Below, in pieces: positions 5,862-13,656 of a stretch of DNA of 18,499 nucleotides. Position 1 is the first letter of the stretch; every line of letters starts with the position of its first letter. The position numbers were made by a program, and so were the translations under genes. The notes beneath the pieces were generated by a model. That model was not told the DNA's origin and did not search any database. It worked only from the letters and a program-made list of their open reading frames with translations. Origin of the DNA: an uncultured Bacteroidia bacterium (GTDB lineage Bacteria > Bacteroidota > Bacteroidia > SpSt-205); contig CALKJV010000160.1 of the NCBI GenBank assembly GCA_937995505.1, positions 1 through 18,499 on the forward strand. Reading direction: 5' to 3'.

Positions 5862-6086
5862 GGCTTGCCTAAGTGGTACGAAAGGAGCGCTGAGATGCTG
5901 AGTAGGGCGCTTTTGAGATACAGGATGCTTTTTGTGCAGGTCAGGCCTTTCCTTGTGCGTCTGGGCGGAAAACTGCTTGTGGGGTAGGAGAGTCCCTGCA
6001 CCTTTGTTCTCAAGTAGTCGCCCACATAGAAGCAAGCCCAGGCGGTTGAGCTCCCTTCGGGTTGAGCTCCCGCCTGTTTCATTTTT
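5862..6086 (+). ncRNA. Candidate structured small RNA ending in a terminator (unassigned class)
   Basis: No protein gene is credible in the 364-bp spacer between mnmA and the FKBP gene, yet it contains nested complementary segments. GGCTTGC (5862-5868) pairs with GCAAGCC (6032-6038). GTGG (5873-5876) pairs with CCAC (6022-6025). TAC (5877-5879) pairs with GTA (6014-6016), and AAAG (5881-5884) with CTTT (6002-6005). GTGCAGG (5934-5940) pairs with CCTGCAC (5995-6001). Local hairpins AGCGC/GCGCT (5886-5911) and GCGG-AAAA-CTGC lie inside. The outermost stem ends exactly where the terminator hairpin begins. The core is about 177 nt; the true 5' end is unknown and no exact TAnnTTTG is found upstream. 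A 6S-like RNA or an FKBP-operon leader are possibilities, neither shown. Confidence 0.4.
6039..6086 (+). terminator. Strong rho-independent terminator upstream of the FKBP operon
   Basis: CAGGCGG (6039-6045) pairs with CCGCCTG (6070-6076). Inside it GAGCTC (6048-6053) pairs with GAGCTC (6064-6069), then CC/GG closes a TTCG tetraloop (6056-6059). TT bulges sit on each side. The 15-bp stem is followed by TTTCATTTTT. The T tract is on the plus strand only. No plus-strand gene lies between the ligA end (4687) and this point, so the terminator needs its own RNA or acts as a leader element. Confidence 0.7.
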
Positions 6087-6111
6087 GGGGTTTAGCTGCA
6101 AAATTTTTTTG

Positions 6112-6119
6112 TACCTTAG
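6112..6119 (+). promoter_or_regulatory. Possible -7 element of the FKBP-ald-mcm operon (TACCTTAG)
   Basis: TACCTTAG differs from TAnnTTTG at one position and lies 8 nt before the FKBP ATG at 6128. A TTTAG at 6091-6095 could act as a weak -33. It is downstream of the terminator, consistent with an independent start for the operon. Confidence 0.4.
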
Positions 6120-6127
6120 CTTACGAT

Positions 6128-6562
6128 ATGCCTATCACAGAAGGTAGCCTGGTAACCTTAGCTTACCGCATGCGCGATGCGCAAGGGGTTTTATTGGATG
6201 AGAGTGAGCACCCTGTATCTTTTACGGTGGGGTCGGGTGAGATACTCCCCGCTTTTGAGCAAGCTCTCTTAGGAAAAGAAGCCGGTGATCAGCATACTTT
6301 CACGCTGCAGCCGGAGGAGGCTTTTGGGATGTATCGGCCCGAGTGGGTATTTCAGGTGCGGCGCGATCAGCTGCAGAGTGACTCTGACCAGCCCCTCCAG
6401 GTAGGCGAAGCCATCCAACTCTATTTAGCCGATGGAAGCGACGATGCTCCTATCCTAGCCTATGTTCGCGCGCTTACCGAAGAGATGGTGGAGCTAGATG
6501 CAAACCATCCTTTAGCCGGAAAAGCGCTCACCTACGAAATAGAGATTTTGCGCGTAGAGTAG
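6128..6562 (+). CDS. SlyD/SlpA-like FKBP-type peptidyl-prolyl cis-trans isomerase
   Basis: This 144-residue protein has the layout of small SlyD-type FKBPs: a split FKBP fold with a chaperone (insert-in-flap) domain between the halves. Visible marks are VTLAYRMRDAQGVLLDES, the VGSGEILPAFEQALLGKEAGD turn, the EEAFGMYRPEWV segment, and the closing LDANHPLAGKALTYEIEI. No His-rich metal-binding tail follows, unlike E. coli SlyD. The ATG at 6128 (MPITEGSLV) matches family N-termini. Longer in-frame versions would run back through the terminator and are rejected. No signal peptide, so probably cytoplasmic. The stop is 3 nt before the alanine dehydrogenase ATG, so it leads a three-gene operon. Confidence 0.88.
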   Translation: MPITEGSLVTLAYRMRDAQGVLLDESEHPVSFTVGSGEILPAFEQALLGKEAGDQHTFTLQPEEAFGMYRPEWVFQVRRDQLQSDSDQPLQVGEAIQLYLADGSDDAPILAYVRALTEEMVELDANHPLAGKALTYEIEILRVE

Positions 6563-6565
6563 GGT

Positions 6566-7753
6566 ATGGAAGAACCTCGTAGAGGTTTTCCTCTTGCGCA
6601 GCCGCAAGCCGAGCGAGTTCCTACCTTAGAGAAAACCCTTTCTATCGGAGTGCCGCGTGAGAGATATCTCCAGGAGCGGCGCGTCTCGCTCGTACCCGCT
6701 TCTGTAGCTACCCTGGTCTCACGGGGCCATCAGGTCATCGTAGAGCACCGAGCGGGGGAATACGCTTCTTTTCCGGATCGCGTCTATGTAGAAGCGGGAG
6801 CTACGATTGTCTATTCCCCCGAAGAGGTTTACGAACGCGCAGGCTGTATCGTCAAAATTACTCCTCCCAGCGAGCGAGAGCTGCAGTTTTTGCGGCCGAA
6901 GCAGGTAGTTTTTTCGGCTGTGCACATGGGCTCGCTGCGGCCGGAGTTTCTGCGAACCCTCTTAGAAAAAAACGTAACAGCGGTAGGGTATGAGTTTTTG
7001 CAGGCGAAAGATGGGAGTTTGCCGCTGATGCGTATTATGAGTGAGATAGCGGGATATGCTGCGATACAGATAGCGGCGGAGCTCTTGGCTCGGAGTGGGA
7101 ATGCTTTGCTGCTGGGGGGTATTACAGGGGTACCGCCGGCTCGGGTCCTTATCCTCGGTGCGGGCACGGTGGCCCTACATGCGGCGCGAGCGGCTCTGGG
7201 CTTCGGCTGCTCGGTGACAGTATTAGACGAGGAAGTCTATCGGCTCCAACGCCTCCGCACGGCTCTCGGTCAGCCGATTGCGACAGGCCTTATCCAGCCT
7301 GACCTCCTCAACGAACTGCTCCCGCAAACCGATGTGCTAATTGGCGCCCTCTACCGCAAAGGTTCTCCTGCCCACCTCGTCGTCACGGCCGACCAAGTGG
7401 CCCGCATGGCAGAGGGGAGCGTCATCATTGACGTCGCGATCGACCAAGGCGGAAATGTAGAAACCAGCGTCCAGACCACCCACGAACTGCCCACTGTAGT
7501 CAAATACGGCGTCATCCATTACGGCGTGCCTAACATTCCCTCTCGGGTCCCAAGGACAGCCTCTATTGCGTTTAGTAACGTTCTTTTGCCTATCTTGCTG
7601 CGGTTAGGGGAGTATGGTGGCATGCGGTCTTTGCTTGCGGCGGGCCATATGATCAAGTCCGGTGTGTATGCCTACGCACGCCACCTTACCAACCGTACCT
7701 TGGCCCGTATGTTTCAAATGGAGTCGCTGGATGTAGAGCTGCTCGTGGTATGA
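6566..7753 (+). CDS. ald: Alanine dehydrogenase (NAD-dependent)
   Basis: The enzyme interconverts L-alanine and pyruvate plus ammonia with NAD(H). The 395 residues begin with about 23 variable residues, then the family's opening SIGVPRERYLQERRVSLVP. Likely substrate-binding/catalytic residues are K97 in IVKITPP and H120 in AVHMGS. A Rossmann NAD motif, LGAGTVA, lies at 197-203, and the tail has the characteristic AIDQGGNVETS...TTHELP and VPNIPSRVPRTAS. The family also contains NAD(P) transhydrogenase alpha subunits, but the AIDQGG and NIP.RVPRTAS motifs and the length favour alanine dehydrogenase. Its TGA overlaps the next ATG as ATGA, a translational-coupling arrangement. The short leader peptide before SIGVP is unusual, and the exact start is less certain than the rest. 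Confidence 0.93.
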   Translation: MEEPRRGFPLAQPQAERVPTLEKTLSIGVPRERYLQERRVSLVPASVATLVSRGHQVIVEHRAGEYASFPDRVYVEAGATIVYSPEEVYERAGCIVKITPPSERELQFLRPKQVVFSAVHMGSLRPEFLRTLLEKNVTAVGYEFLQAKDGSLPLMRIMSEIAGYAAIQIAAELLARSGNALLLGGITGVPPARVLILGAGTVALHAARAALGFGCSVTVLDEEVYRLQRLRTALGQPIATGLIQPDLLNELLPQTDVLIGALYRKGSPAHLVVTADQVARMAEGSVIIDVAIDQGGNVETSVQTTHELPTVVKYGVIHYGVPNIPSRVPRTASIAFSNVLLPILLRLGEYGGMRSLLAAGHMIKSGVYAYARHLTNRTLARMFQMESLDVELLVV

Positions 7754-9756
7754 AGCACATGGCGTACATCGCTGGCGTACCGCCGTACTTACGGGGCCCT
7801 TACGCAAGCATGTACTTAGGCAAACCCTGGACGATACGCCAGTATGCCGGCTTCTCTTCAGCAGAGGAGAGTAATGCCTTCTATCGCAAGGCCTTAGCTG
7901 CAGGACAGACTGGGCTTTCGGTGGCCTTTGACCTGCCTACGCATCGCGGATATGACTCTGACGATCCCCGGGTCATCGGTGATGTAGGGAAGGCCGGCGT
8001 CGCCATTGACACCGTGGAGGACATGAAACTCCTCTTTGCAGGCATATCCTTAGATAAGGTGTCGGTCTCTATGACCATGAATGGCGCGGTCATCCCCATC
8101 CTGGCTTTTTTCATTGTAGCCGCAGAAGAGCAAGGCGTTCCCGCAGAAAAGCTCACCGGCACCATCCAAAATGACATCCTCAAGGAATTCATGGTGCGCA
8201 ATACCTATATCTACCCCCCCGAGCCTTCCATGCGCATCATCACGGATATCTTTTCGTATCTCTCGCGCCACCTACCGAAGTTCAATTCCATCAGCATCAG
8301 CGGCTACCATATTCACGAGGCGGGTGCGACGCTGGATATGGAGCTGGGATTTACGCTTGCCGATGGGTTGGAGTACATACGGGCGGGACAAGCCGCAGGC
8401 TTAGAGATAGATGCTTTCGCGCCGCGCCTGAGCTTCTTTTTTGCGATTGGGATGAACTTTTTCGCCGAAGTAGCCAAACTCCGGGCGGCTCGCATGCTCT
8501 GGGCTACGCTTGTGCGGCAGATGGGCGCCCAAAACCCTAAGTCCCTTATGCTCCGCACGCACTGCCAGACCTCGGGCTATAGCCTTACGGCCCAAGACCC
8601 CATGAATAACATCGCCCGTACCGCCATAGAGGCGTTGGCAGCCGCATTAGGCGGCACGCAATCGCTCCACACCAACTCTTTTGATGAAGCGCTTGCCCTT
8701 CCCACAGAGCTTTCGGCGCGCATAGCTCGGAATACCCAGCTGATGCTCCAGCGCGAGGCGCATATTACTCGGCCCGTAGATCCCTTAGGAGGGAGCTTTC
8801 TCGTGGAGAAGCTCACGCAGGAGCTGGCAGATAAGGCGCTGGAGTGGATTCAAAAAGTAGAAGAGATGGGCGGCATGACAAAAGCCATACAGGCGGGTTG
8901 GCCCCAGCTCCAAATACAGCGGGCGGCTTCCCAGCGCCAAGCTCGCTTAGAAACAGGTGAGGAAGTTTGGATAGGCGTAAACCGATTTTTGGCCCTAGAG
9001 GCCCCCATGCCCCCTATCCTAAAGATTGATAACTTCTCTGTGCGAGAGAAGCAAATAGCTCGCCTACAAGCCGTAAAGGCTCAACGAAACTCCCAAGCAG
9101 TAGCAGATATTTTAGAGCGTCTCTATGTCGCAGCCCGGGATGGCTCAGAAAACCTTCTGGGTATAGCGGTGGAAGCGGCTCGTCGTCGGGCTACCCTCGG
9201 CGAAATCTCAGCTGCCTTAGAGCGGGCCTTTGGACGCTACCAGCCCACTGCCCAGATTGTAACAGGTGTGTATGCCCATCACTTAGCTCAAAACCCTGAA
9301 TGGAATGTCCTCCAGGAAAAGGTCCAGCGCTTTATTGCGCGCTATGGTCGTCGCCCTCGGGTCTTGATTGTGAAGATGGGGCAGGATGGGCACGATCGCG
9401 GGGCTAAGGCTGTGGCTTCAGGCCTAGTGGATTTGGGGTTTGATGTGGATCTGGGGCCGCTCTTTCAGACGCCAGAGGAGGCTGCCCGCCGCGCCGTAGA
9501 GAACGATGTACATGTGATTGGGGTCTCTTCCCTGGCTGGGGCTCATGATACCTTAGTGCCGATGCTGATTGAGGAGCTAAAAAAGTTAGGTCGCCCAGAT
9601 TTGCCGGTTACGGTAGGGGGTATTTTACCCCCAGAAGACCTACCTGCGCTCAAGGCCGCTGGGGTGAGGGCAGTCTTCCCGCCGGGTACGCCTATGATAG
9701 AGATTGGTCATGCGCTCCTGGATCTGTATCTCACAGCTGCTTGCGCGGAAGCCTGA
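7750..9756 (+). CDS. mutB: Methylmalonyl-CoA mutase, large (catalytic) subunit with B12-binding domain
   Basis: This is an adenosylcobalamin-dependent interconversion of (R)-methylmalonyl-CoA and succinyl-CoA. The 668 residues comprise the TIM-barrel mutase domain and a C-terminal cobalamin-binding domain with KMGQDGHDRG (lower axial His H548) and GVSSLAGAH. Residues that separate methylmalonyl-CoA from isobutyryl-CoA mutases are of the methylmalonyl type: Y32 in RQYAGF and R150 in EFMVRN. Catalytic H187 (SGYHIHEAG) is also present; numbering is offset 57 from the Propionibacterium enzyme as I recall it. The start ATG overlaps the ald stop (ATGA). Compared with usual large subunits, about 50-60 N-terminal residues are missing: it starts almost directly at GVPPYLRGPY. 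No small subunit, epimerase or MeaB-type chaperone gene is in the window. Confidence 0.94.
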   Translation: MKHMAYIAGVPPYLRGPYASMYLGKPWTIRQYAGFSSAEESNAFYRKALAAGQTGLSVAFDLPTHRGYDSDDPRVIGDVGKAGVAIDTVEDMKLLFAGISLDKVSVSMTMNGAVIPILAFFIVAAEEQGVPAEKLTGTIQNDILKEFMVRNTYIYPPEPSMRIITDIFSYLSRHLPKFNSISISGYHIHEAGATLDMELGFTLADGLEYIRAGQAAGLEIDAFAPRLSFFFAIGMNFFAEVAKLRAARMLWATLVRQMGAQNPKSLMLRTHCQTSGYSLTAQDPMNNIARTAIEALAAALGGTQSLHTNSFDEALALPTELSARIARNTQLMLQREAHITRPVDPLGGSFLVEKLTQELADKALEWIQKVEEMGGMTKAIQAGWPQLQIQRAASQRQARLETGEEVWIGVNRFLALEAPMPPILKIDNFSVREKQIARLQAVKAQRNSQAVADILERLYVAARDGSENLLGIAVEAARRRATLGEISAALERAFGRYQPTAQIVTGVYAHHLAQNPEWNVLQEKVQRFIARYGRRPRVLIVKMGQDGHDRGAKAVASGLVDLGFDVDLGPLFQTPEEAARRAVENDVHVIGVSSLAGAHDTLVPMLIEELKKLGRPDLPVTVGGILPPEDLPALKAAGVRAVFPPGTPMIEIGHALLDLYLTAACAEA

Positions 9757-9757
9757 G

Positions 9758-9772
9758 CGCAAAAGCTTTGCG
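9758..9772. terminator. Short hairpin between convergent mcm and pstS-like genes
   Basis: CGCAAA (9758-9763) and TTTGCG (9767-9772) form a perfect 6-bp stem with a 3-nt loop. It occupies most of the 23-bp space between the mutase TGA and the lipoprotein TGA on the other strand. There is no proper T tract on either side, so bidirectional termination is only a possibility. Confidence 0.3.
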
Positions 9773-9779
9773 TAGCGGA

Positions 9780-10760
9780 TCAGCGCCGCTGAGGGGTGGG
9801 GATAGGCAGTGGCTCTTCCCGAATTTCCACTACTCGTACGGGAGCGATGGCGGGCAGTAGCTCGGACTTGAGGAGGATTCGCTGGCCCTCTGGGCCCGCC
9901 GCATAGCTGATGAAGCCACTTCCTAAGCCCAAGCGGGGCTCCCGGCTAAGCGCATACACATCCCGCGCCAGCGGATAAAACCCTGGCCGCAAGTATCCTG
10001 CATAGGGAAAGTAGTACCCCTTCTCTCCGGAGGGGGCTAAGGCGAAGAGCCGTACCGAACGGAGAAACTTCTGCGTGGTAGAATCTTCTCGGTCGCATAT
10101 CCAAGCTACGCCAATGAGGCCGATGGCTCGGGGATTCTGTTGCACGTAGGCGATAGCTTCCGGAGCGGAGTCTACCCGATAGAGGGGGGCTTGTGGCGGC
10201 TCCCCAAGGAGAGAGTCGCGCAGGTAGCGATAGGTAGCAGAGCCGGAGCCCCCTTCCACCACGAAAGTATATGGGCTTCTGGGATTGCGTAGCCAAGCAG
10301 TGAGGGTATCCAGTGAAAGCAAGCTATCTCGGCGACTAGGATGCCCAATCACCGCAATCCCTTCCCGCACGAGGCGAGTTTGTTTGGGGCGGATCTTCTG
10401 CTCGGCTAAGGCAGCCGAGTCTGCTGGCGTGAAGGGACGCGGCACTATCGCTACCCGAAAGCTATCGGCGAGAAGCCCAGCTACCGCCTCGGCTTCATTG
10501 GTATAGACTGCGTCAATGCGAGCTTTCGGATAGGTACGATGAAACTGCTCTAACAGCGCATCGGTGGCGGGTTTGAGGGCTATGTCTATGGCGATTCGGA
10601 TGTGCCCACTCGTGGGGGTGTCTTCGGGCTGGGTGTTTTGCGACGAGGTACACGCTCCGAGCCCAAAAACCCACGCAGATAGATTAGCGGCGAGCCACCG
10701 CAGGCGAAGAGGCTTTCGCTTTACGCCGAGAAAGCCGCTCCTGAACCAGCGCAGCCACAT
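9780..10760 (-). CDS. pstS: PstS-like phosphate-type ABC transporter substrate-binding lipoprotein
   Basis: This is a periplasmic binding protein of the PstS family, probably binding phosphate. After a basic KRK n-region and a hydrophobic stretch it has a lipobox ending LGAC, so it should be lipid-anchored. Family signatures are VEGGSGSATYRYLRDSLLG (anion-binding loop), GLIGVAWICDREDS, and the C-terminal PYAGYLRPGFYPLARDVY...GLGSGF...GQRILLKSELLPA. The start is uncertain: ATG 10760 gives a 36-residue signal region and overlaps the end of secDF by 77 bp. Other ATGs at 10772 and 10805 are further inside secDF, and no good start codon lies closer to the lipobox. No pstCAB genes are present. It is the last gene of the tRNA-headed run and converges with the mutase gene. 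Confidence 0.82.
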   Translation of the reverse strand: MWLRWFRSGFLGVKRKPLRLRWLAANLSAWVFGLGACTSSQNTQPEDTPTSGHIRIAIDIALKPATDALLEQFHRTYPKARIDAVYTNEAEAVAGLLADSFRVAIVPRPFTPADSAALAEQKIRPKQTRLVREGIAVIGHPSRRDSLLSLDTLTAWLRNPRSPYTFVVEGGSGSATYRYLRDSLLGEPPQAPLYRVDSAPEAIAYVQQNPRAIGLIGVAWICDREDSTTQKFLRSVRLFALAPSGEKGYYFPYAGYLRPGFYPLARDVYALSREPRLGLGSGFISYAAGPEGQRILLKSELLPAIAPVRVVEIREEPLPIPTPQRR

Positions 10761-13656
10761 CACTGGCGACATAAATCGTGGAAAATATTCCCAGAATAAA
10801 CCCAAGGAGCATCAGCAGCGAGAAGCCTTTGGTGTTTTCCCCGCCTACCAGCAGGAGGATAAGCACTACCGCGCTCGTCGTAAGCGTAGTGAGGATAGTG
10901 CGGGAGAGCACGAGGTTGATGCTACGGCTGTGTAGCTCAGCCGGGGCGAGGTTTTGCCCAGGGCGCCGCCGCTCCTCCCGAATGCGGTCAAAAAGCACCA
11001 CCGCATCGTTGATGATGTACCCAATCACCGTGAGTACAGCCGCAATGGTATCCTGGTTGGCTTCTAAGGAAAAAGGCAGGATATCGGCTTGACTGAGAAG
11101 CGCATACAGCCCCAAAACAATGCTGGTGGTGGCAATCAGCGAGGCAGCACTGCCGATAGAGTATGCTATGCTACGGAAGCGCAAGAGAATATACAGAGCA
11201 ATCCCCAATATGCCGAAAATAACCGAGGTAAAAGCGCTGGAACGAATATCTTCTGCAACGGTAGGGCCGATTAAAGCTGAGCGAAGGATAGTGGGGCTGG
11301 CGTCGCTGTGGTTTTTATTGAGGCCAGCTAAGAGGGCGGCTTCTACTTCGGTTTGTTTATTGGGCTGGTCGTAGAGGTAGCTGGTGCTGATGAGTACATC
11401 GTTTTTGGCGCCGACGGTTTTGATGACAGGGGCGTTCCCTTGGAAGGCTTGGGTAAGGTCAGCCCGTAGCTGGTCTAAGTTTGCGGGGCGACTCAGCGCT
11501 ACTTGGAACTGATAACCACCGGTGAATTCCAGCCCTTGGCGTATGCCCACACCAAAGAGAGCTACTAGCCCGAGAACCCCTAAGCCGAGTACGATCCAAC
11601 GCGAGGTACGATACTGCCGCGAAAAAGGTATCTCCGGAATGCGGCTGAGCCTACGCTCCATGCCTTCAGAGCGGAAACGCAGCCAGCTGCTCCAACGCTT
11701 AGAGGCATACACTCCCTCTACCAAAAGGCGCGTGATAAGCACGCCCGTCAGCAGCGTACCAATAATCCCGATAATCAGCGTCACCGCAAACCCCCGAATA
11801 GGCCCTATCCCGAAAGTGTACAAAATGATCCCTGCCAGTAAGGTAGTCAGGTTAGAGTCTACGATGGCTGAAAGGGCGTTATTGAAGCCGTTTTCAATCG
11901 CGCCTTTGAGGGACTTGCCGGAGCGGAGCTCTTCCAAGACACGCTCGTAAATAAGGATATTGGCATCCACGGCCATCCCAAGGGTAAGTACGATACCGGC
12001 AATCCCGGGTAGCGTAAGTACGACATTCATGGCGGCCATGACGCCTGCCATAAAGAGAAGCAGAAGTAGGAGGGCGACATCTGCGATGAGCCCCGCTGTG
12101 CTATAAAAGATCATCATAAAGGCGAGAATCGCAACGAAGGCAAAGGCGAGGGCGATGAGTCCTTGGCGGATGGTAGCTTCGCCGAGGGAGGGGCCTACCA
12201 GCTCCTCCGCTTCAATCCGAATAGCCGCAGGCAGGCGTCCGGCTTTGAGTACATTGGCCAGGTCTTTCGCTTCCTCTACGGTAAAGTTGCCCGTAATTTG
12301 GGAGTTTCCTTGGGCGATGACGCTTTGAACGACAGGGTAGGTATAGACATAGTTATCCAGCGTAACTGCGATGGATTTGCCGAGGTAGTCGGTGGTGAGT
12401 CGTTTCCAGATGCGGGCGCCTTCTACATTCATGCGCATGGTTACCATGGGGGAGCCGTCATCCGGATTGAAGTCTTGTCGGGCATCCTCAATCGCTTCGC
12501 CAGTAAGGGGGGCCTGCCGATTAGGGGTAACTCGAAGGGCTATCAAAGTAAGCACATCCGACCCCTCCTGCTCCGGCTTCACCGTCCATGCAAAAGCTAA
12601 GTTATCGGGGAAAAGTAAGCGAATATCGGGGTCATTCAAGTACGCGTTTACCGTAGCGGTATCGGTAATGCGGCTATAGCCCACGACAGGACTGGTTTCA
12701 GGGGGATTTTGGGGAGGGATAAGGACCGCAAAGAGAGGATTCTCCCGCTCAAACTTAGCGATCTTCTCGGTTTCGGAGAGGGCGGTATCTTTTCGGGTGG
12801 TGTCGGTGGGGATGGGATTTTGTTTCCCCAGAAGGAGCTCTTCGGTGGAGAGGGGCTGCTTGGGCTGGGCAGCAGTGTCAGTGGGCGATTGTTGGGTAGT
12901 GTCTGTGGGAGCTCGGCTGGCTTTTCGGGCAGCTAATTTCTCATTGGCTTTTTGTAGCAAGGGGAAGACCTCCTTGATGGTGTAGGTAGGCCAAAACTCT
13001 AACTGGGCCGTAGTGCGTAGGAGGCGGCGTACCCGTTCGCTGTCTTTCACGCCAGGTAGCTCTAAGAGAATGCGCCCTGTACCCGGCTGCCGTTGGATAT
13101 TTGGAGAGACCACCCCAAATTGGTCAATCCGTACGCGCAGGATTTTGTAGGTTCGGTCTACGGCTTCTTCCACTTCTGTGCGCAGCTTGGAGAGTACTTC
13201 GCTGTCAGAAGCGTCGTAAGCTAGTCCCGTTTTGGGCCCAGCAAAAAACTGCGCCAGACTAACATTCGGACTGAGTCTTTTGAGTTCGGTAGCGAAAAGA
13301 TCTACTAAGTTCCCTTCTCCTTTACGATAGCGGCGGGCAGCTTCGCTAAGGGTTTTTTGGAAGAGTGTATCGTCTGGTACTTCGCACAGGCCTCGCAGAA
13401 TGTCTTCCACGCCTACTTCTAGGGTTACATACATGCCCCCTTGTAGGTCTAGCCCCAAGGTGAAGGAGTTTTCTACAGCTCGGCGATAATATCGGTAATT
13501 ATCTGGGTCTTTGAGCCACTGGGTCCGCTCCTCGGCAGGCAGAGAGCTGAGCTTCCCTTCTATGCGAAACCTTTCTGCGACCCAGTAGAGATTGTACAGG
13601 ACAATAGCGAAAAAAAGTCCTAGGAGGGTCAGGATGAAGGTTCTATGGCGCAGCAT
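10684..13656 (-). CDS. secDF: Fused protein translocase subunit SecDF
   Basis: SecD and SecF are proton-driven accessory membrane subunits that pull proteins out of SecYEG on the periplasmic side. Here both are one 990-residue chain, the usual state in Bacteroidota. The SecD half has an N-terminal membrane segment, GLDLQGG (68-74), a large periplasmic domain, GNFTVEEAKDLANVLKAGRLPA and GMAVDANILIYER. The SecF half has a hydrophobic segment, GLEFTGGYQF, and YIINDAVVLFDRIREER. A Pro/Thr/Gln-rich insert (around residues 255-300, with PTDTTQQSPTDTA) interrupts the periplasmic domain, as is common in this group. The start overlaps the Nudix gene by 14 bp. A perfect TAACTTTG -7 box lies 7 nt upstream inside that gene, so secDF probably has its own promoter besides operon transcription. 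Confidence 0.96.
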   Translation of the reverse strand: MLRHRTFILTLLGLFFAIVLYNLYWVAERFRIEGKLSSLPAEERTQWLKDPDNYRYYRRAVENSFTLGLDLQGGMYVTLEVGVEDILRGLCEVPDDTLFQKTLSEAARRYRKGEGNLVDLFATELKRLSPNVSLAQFFAGPKTGLAYDASDSEVLSKLRTEVEEAVDRTYKILRVRIDQFGVVSPNIQRQPGTGRILLELPGVKDSERVRRLLRTTAQLEFWPTYTIKEVFPLLQKANEKLAARKASRAPTDTTQQSPTDTAAQPKQPLSTEELLLGKQNPIPTDTTRKDTALSETEKIAKFERENPLFAVLIPPQNPPETSPVVGYSRITDTATVNAYLNDPDIRLLFPDNLAFAWTVKPEQEGSDVLTLIALRVTPNRQAPLTGEAIEDARQDFNPDDGSPMVTMRMNVEGARIWKRLTTDYLGKSIAVTLDNYVYTYPVVQSVIAQGNSQITGNFTVEEAKDLANVLKAGRLPAAIRIEAEELVGPSLGEATIRQGLIALAFAFVAILAFMMIFYSTAGLIADVALLLLLLFMAGVMAAMNVVLTLPGIAGIVLTLGMAVDANILIYERVLEELRSGKSLKGAIENGFNNALSAIVDSNLTTLLAGIILYTFGIGPIRGFAVTLIIGIIGTLLTGVLITRLLVEGVYASKRWSSWLRFRSEGMERRLSRIPEIPFSRQYRTSRWIVLGLGVLGLVALFGVGIRQGLEFTGGYQFQVALSRPANLDQLRADLTQAFQGNAPVIKTVGAKNDVLISTSYLYDQPNKQTEVEAALLAGLNKNHSDASPTILRSALIGPTVAEDIRSSAFTSVIFGILGIALYILLRFRSIAYSIGSAASLIATTSIVLGLYALLSQADILPFSLEANQDTIAAVLTVIGYIINDAVVLFDRIREERRRPGQNLAPAELHSRSINLVLSRTILTTLTTSAVVLILLLVGGENTKGFSLLMLLGFILGIFSTIYVASDVAALVQERLSRRKAKASSPAVARR

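Noticed and set aside
5936..5955. Cobalamin-riboswitch B12-box-like GGTCAGG upstream of the B12-dependent mutase operon
   Set aside because: Only the first half of the box matches, and the conserved aptamer core segments are absent.
5726..6101. Two overlapping minus-strand frames of 118 and 101 codons in the mnmA-FKBP spacer
   Set aside because: Different frames of the same stretch, no recognisable protein features, both running through the terminator hairpin, and one entering mnmA. The nested base pairing explains the region better.
6062..6127. Upstream extension of the FKBP gene (start near 6062)
   Set aside because: It would place the terminator stem and its T tract inside coding sequence. 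Homology starts at MPITEGSLV (6128).
10761..10805. Longer N-terminus for the PstS-like lipoprotein (ATG 10805 or 10772)
   Set aside because: It lengthens an already long signal region and deepens the overlap with secDF without adding any feature; ATG 10760 is the least extreme choice.
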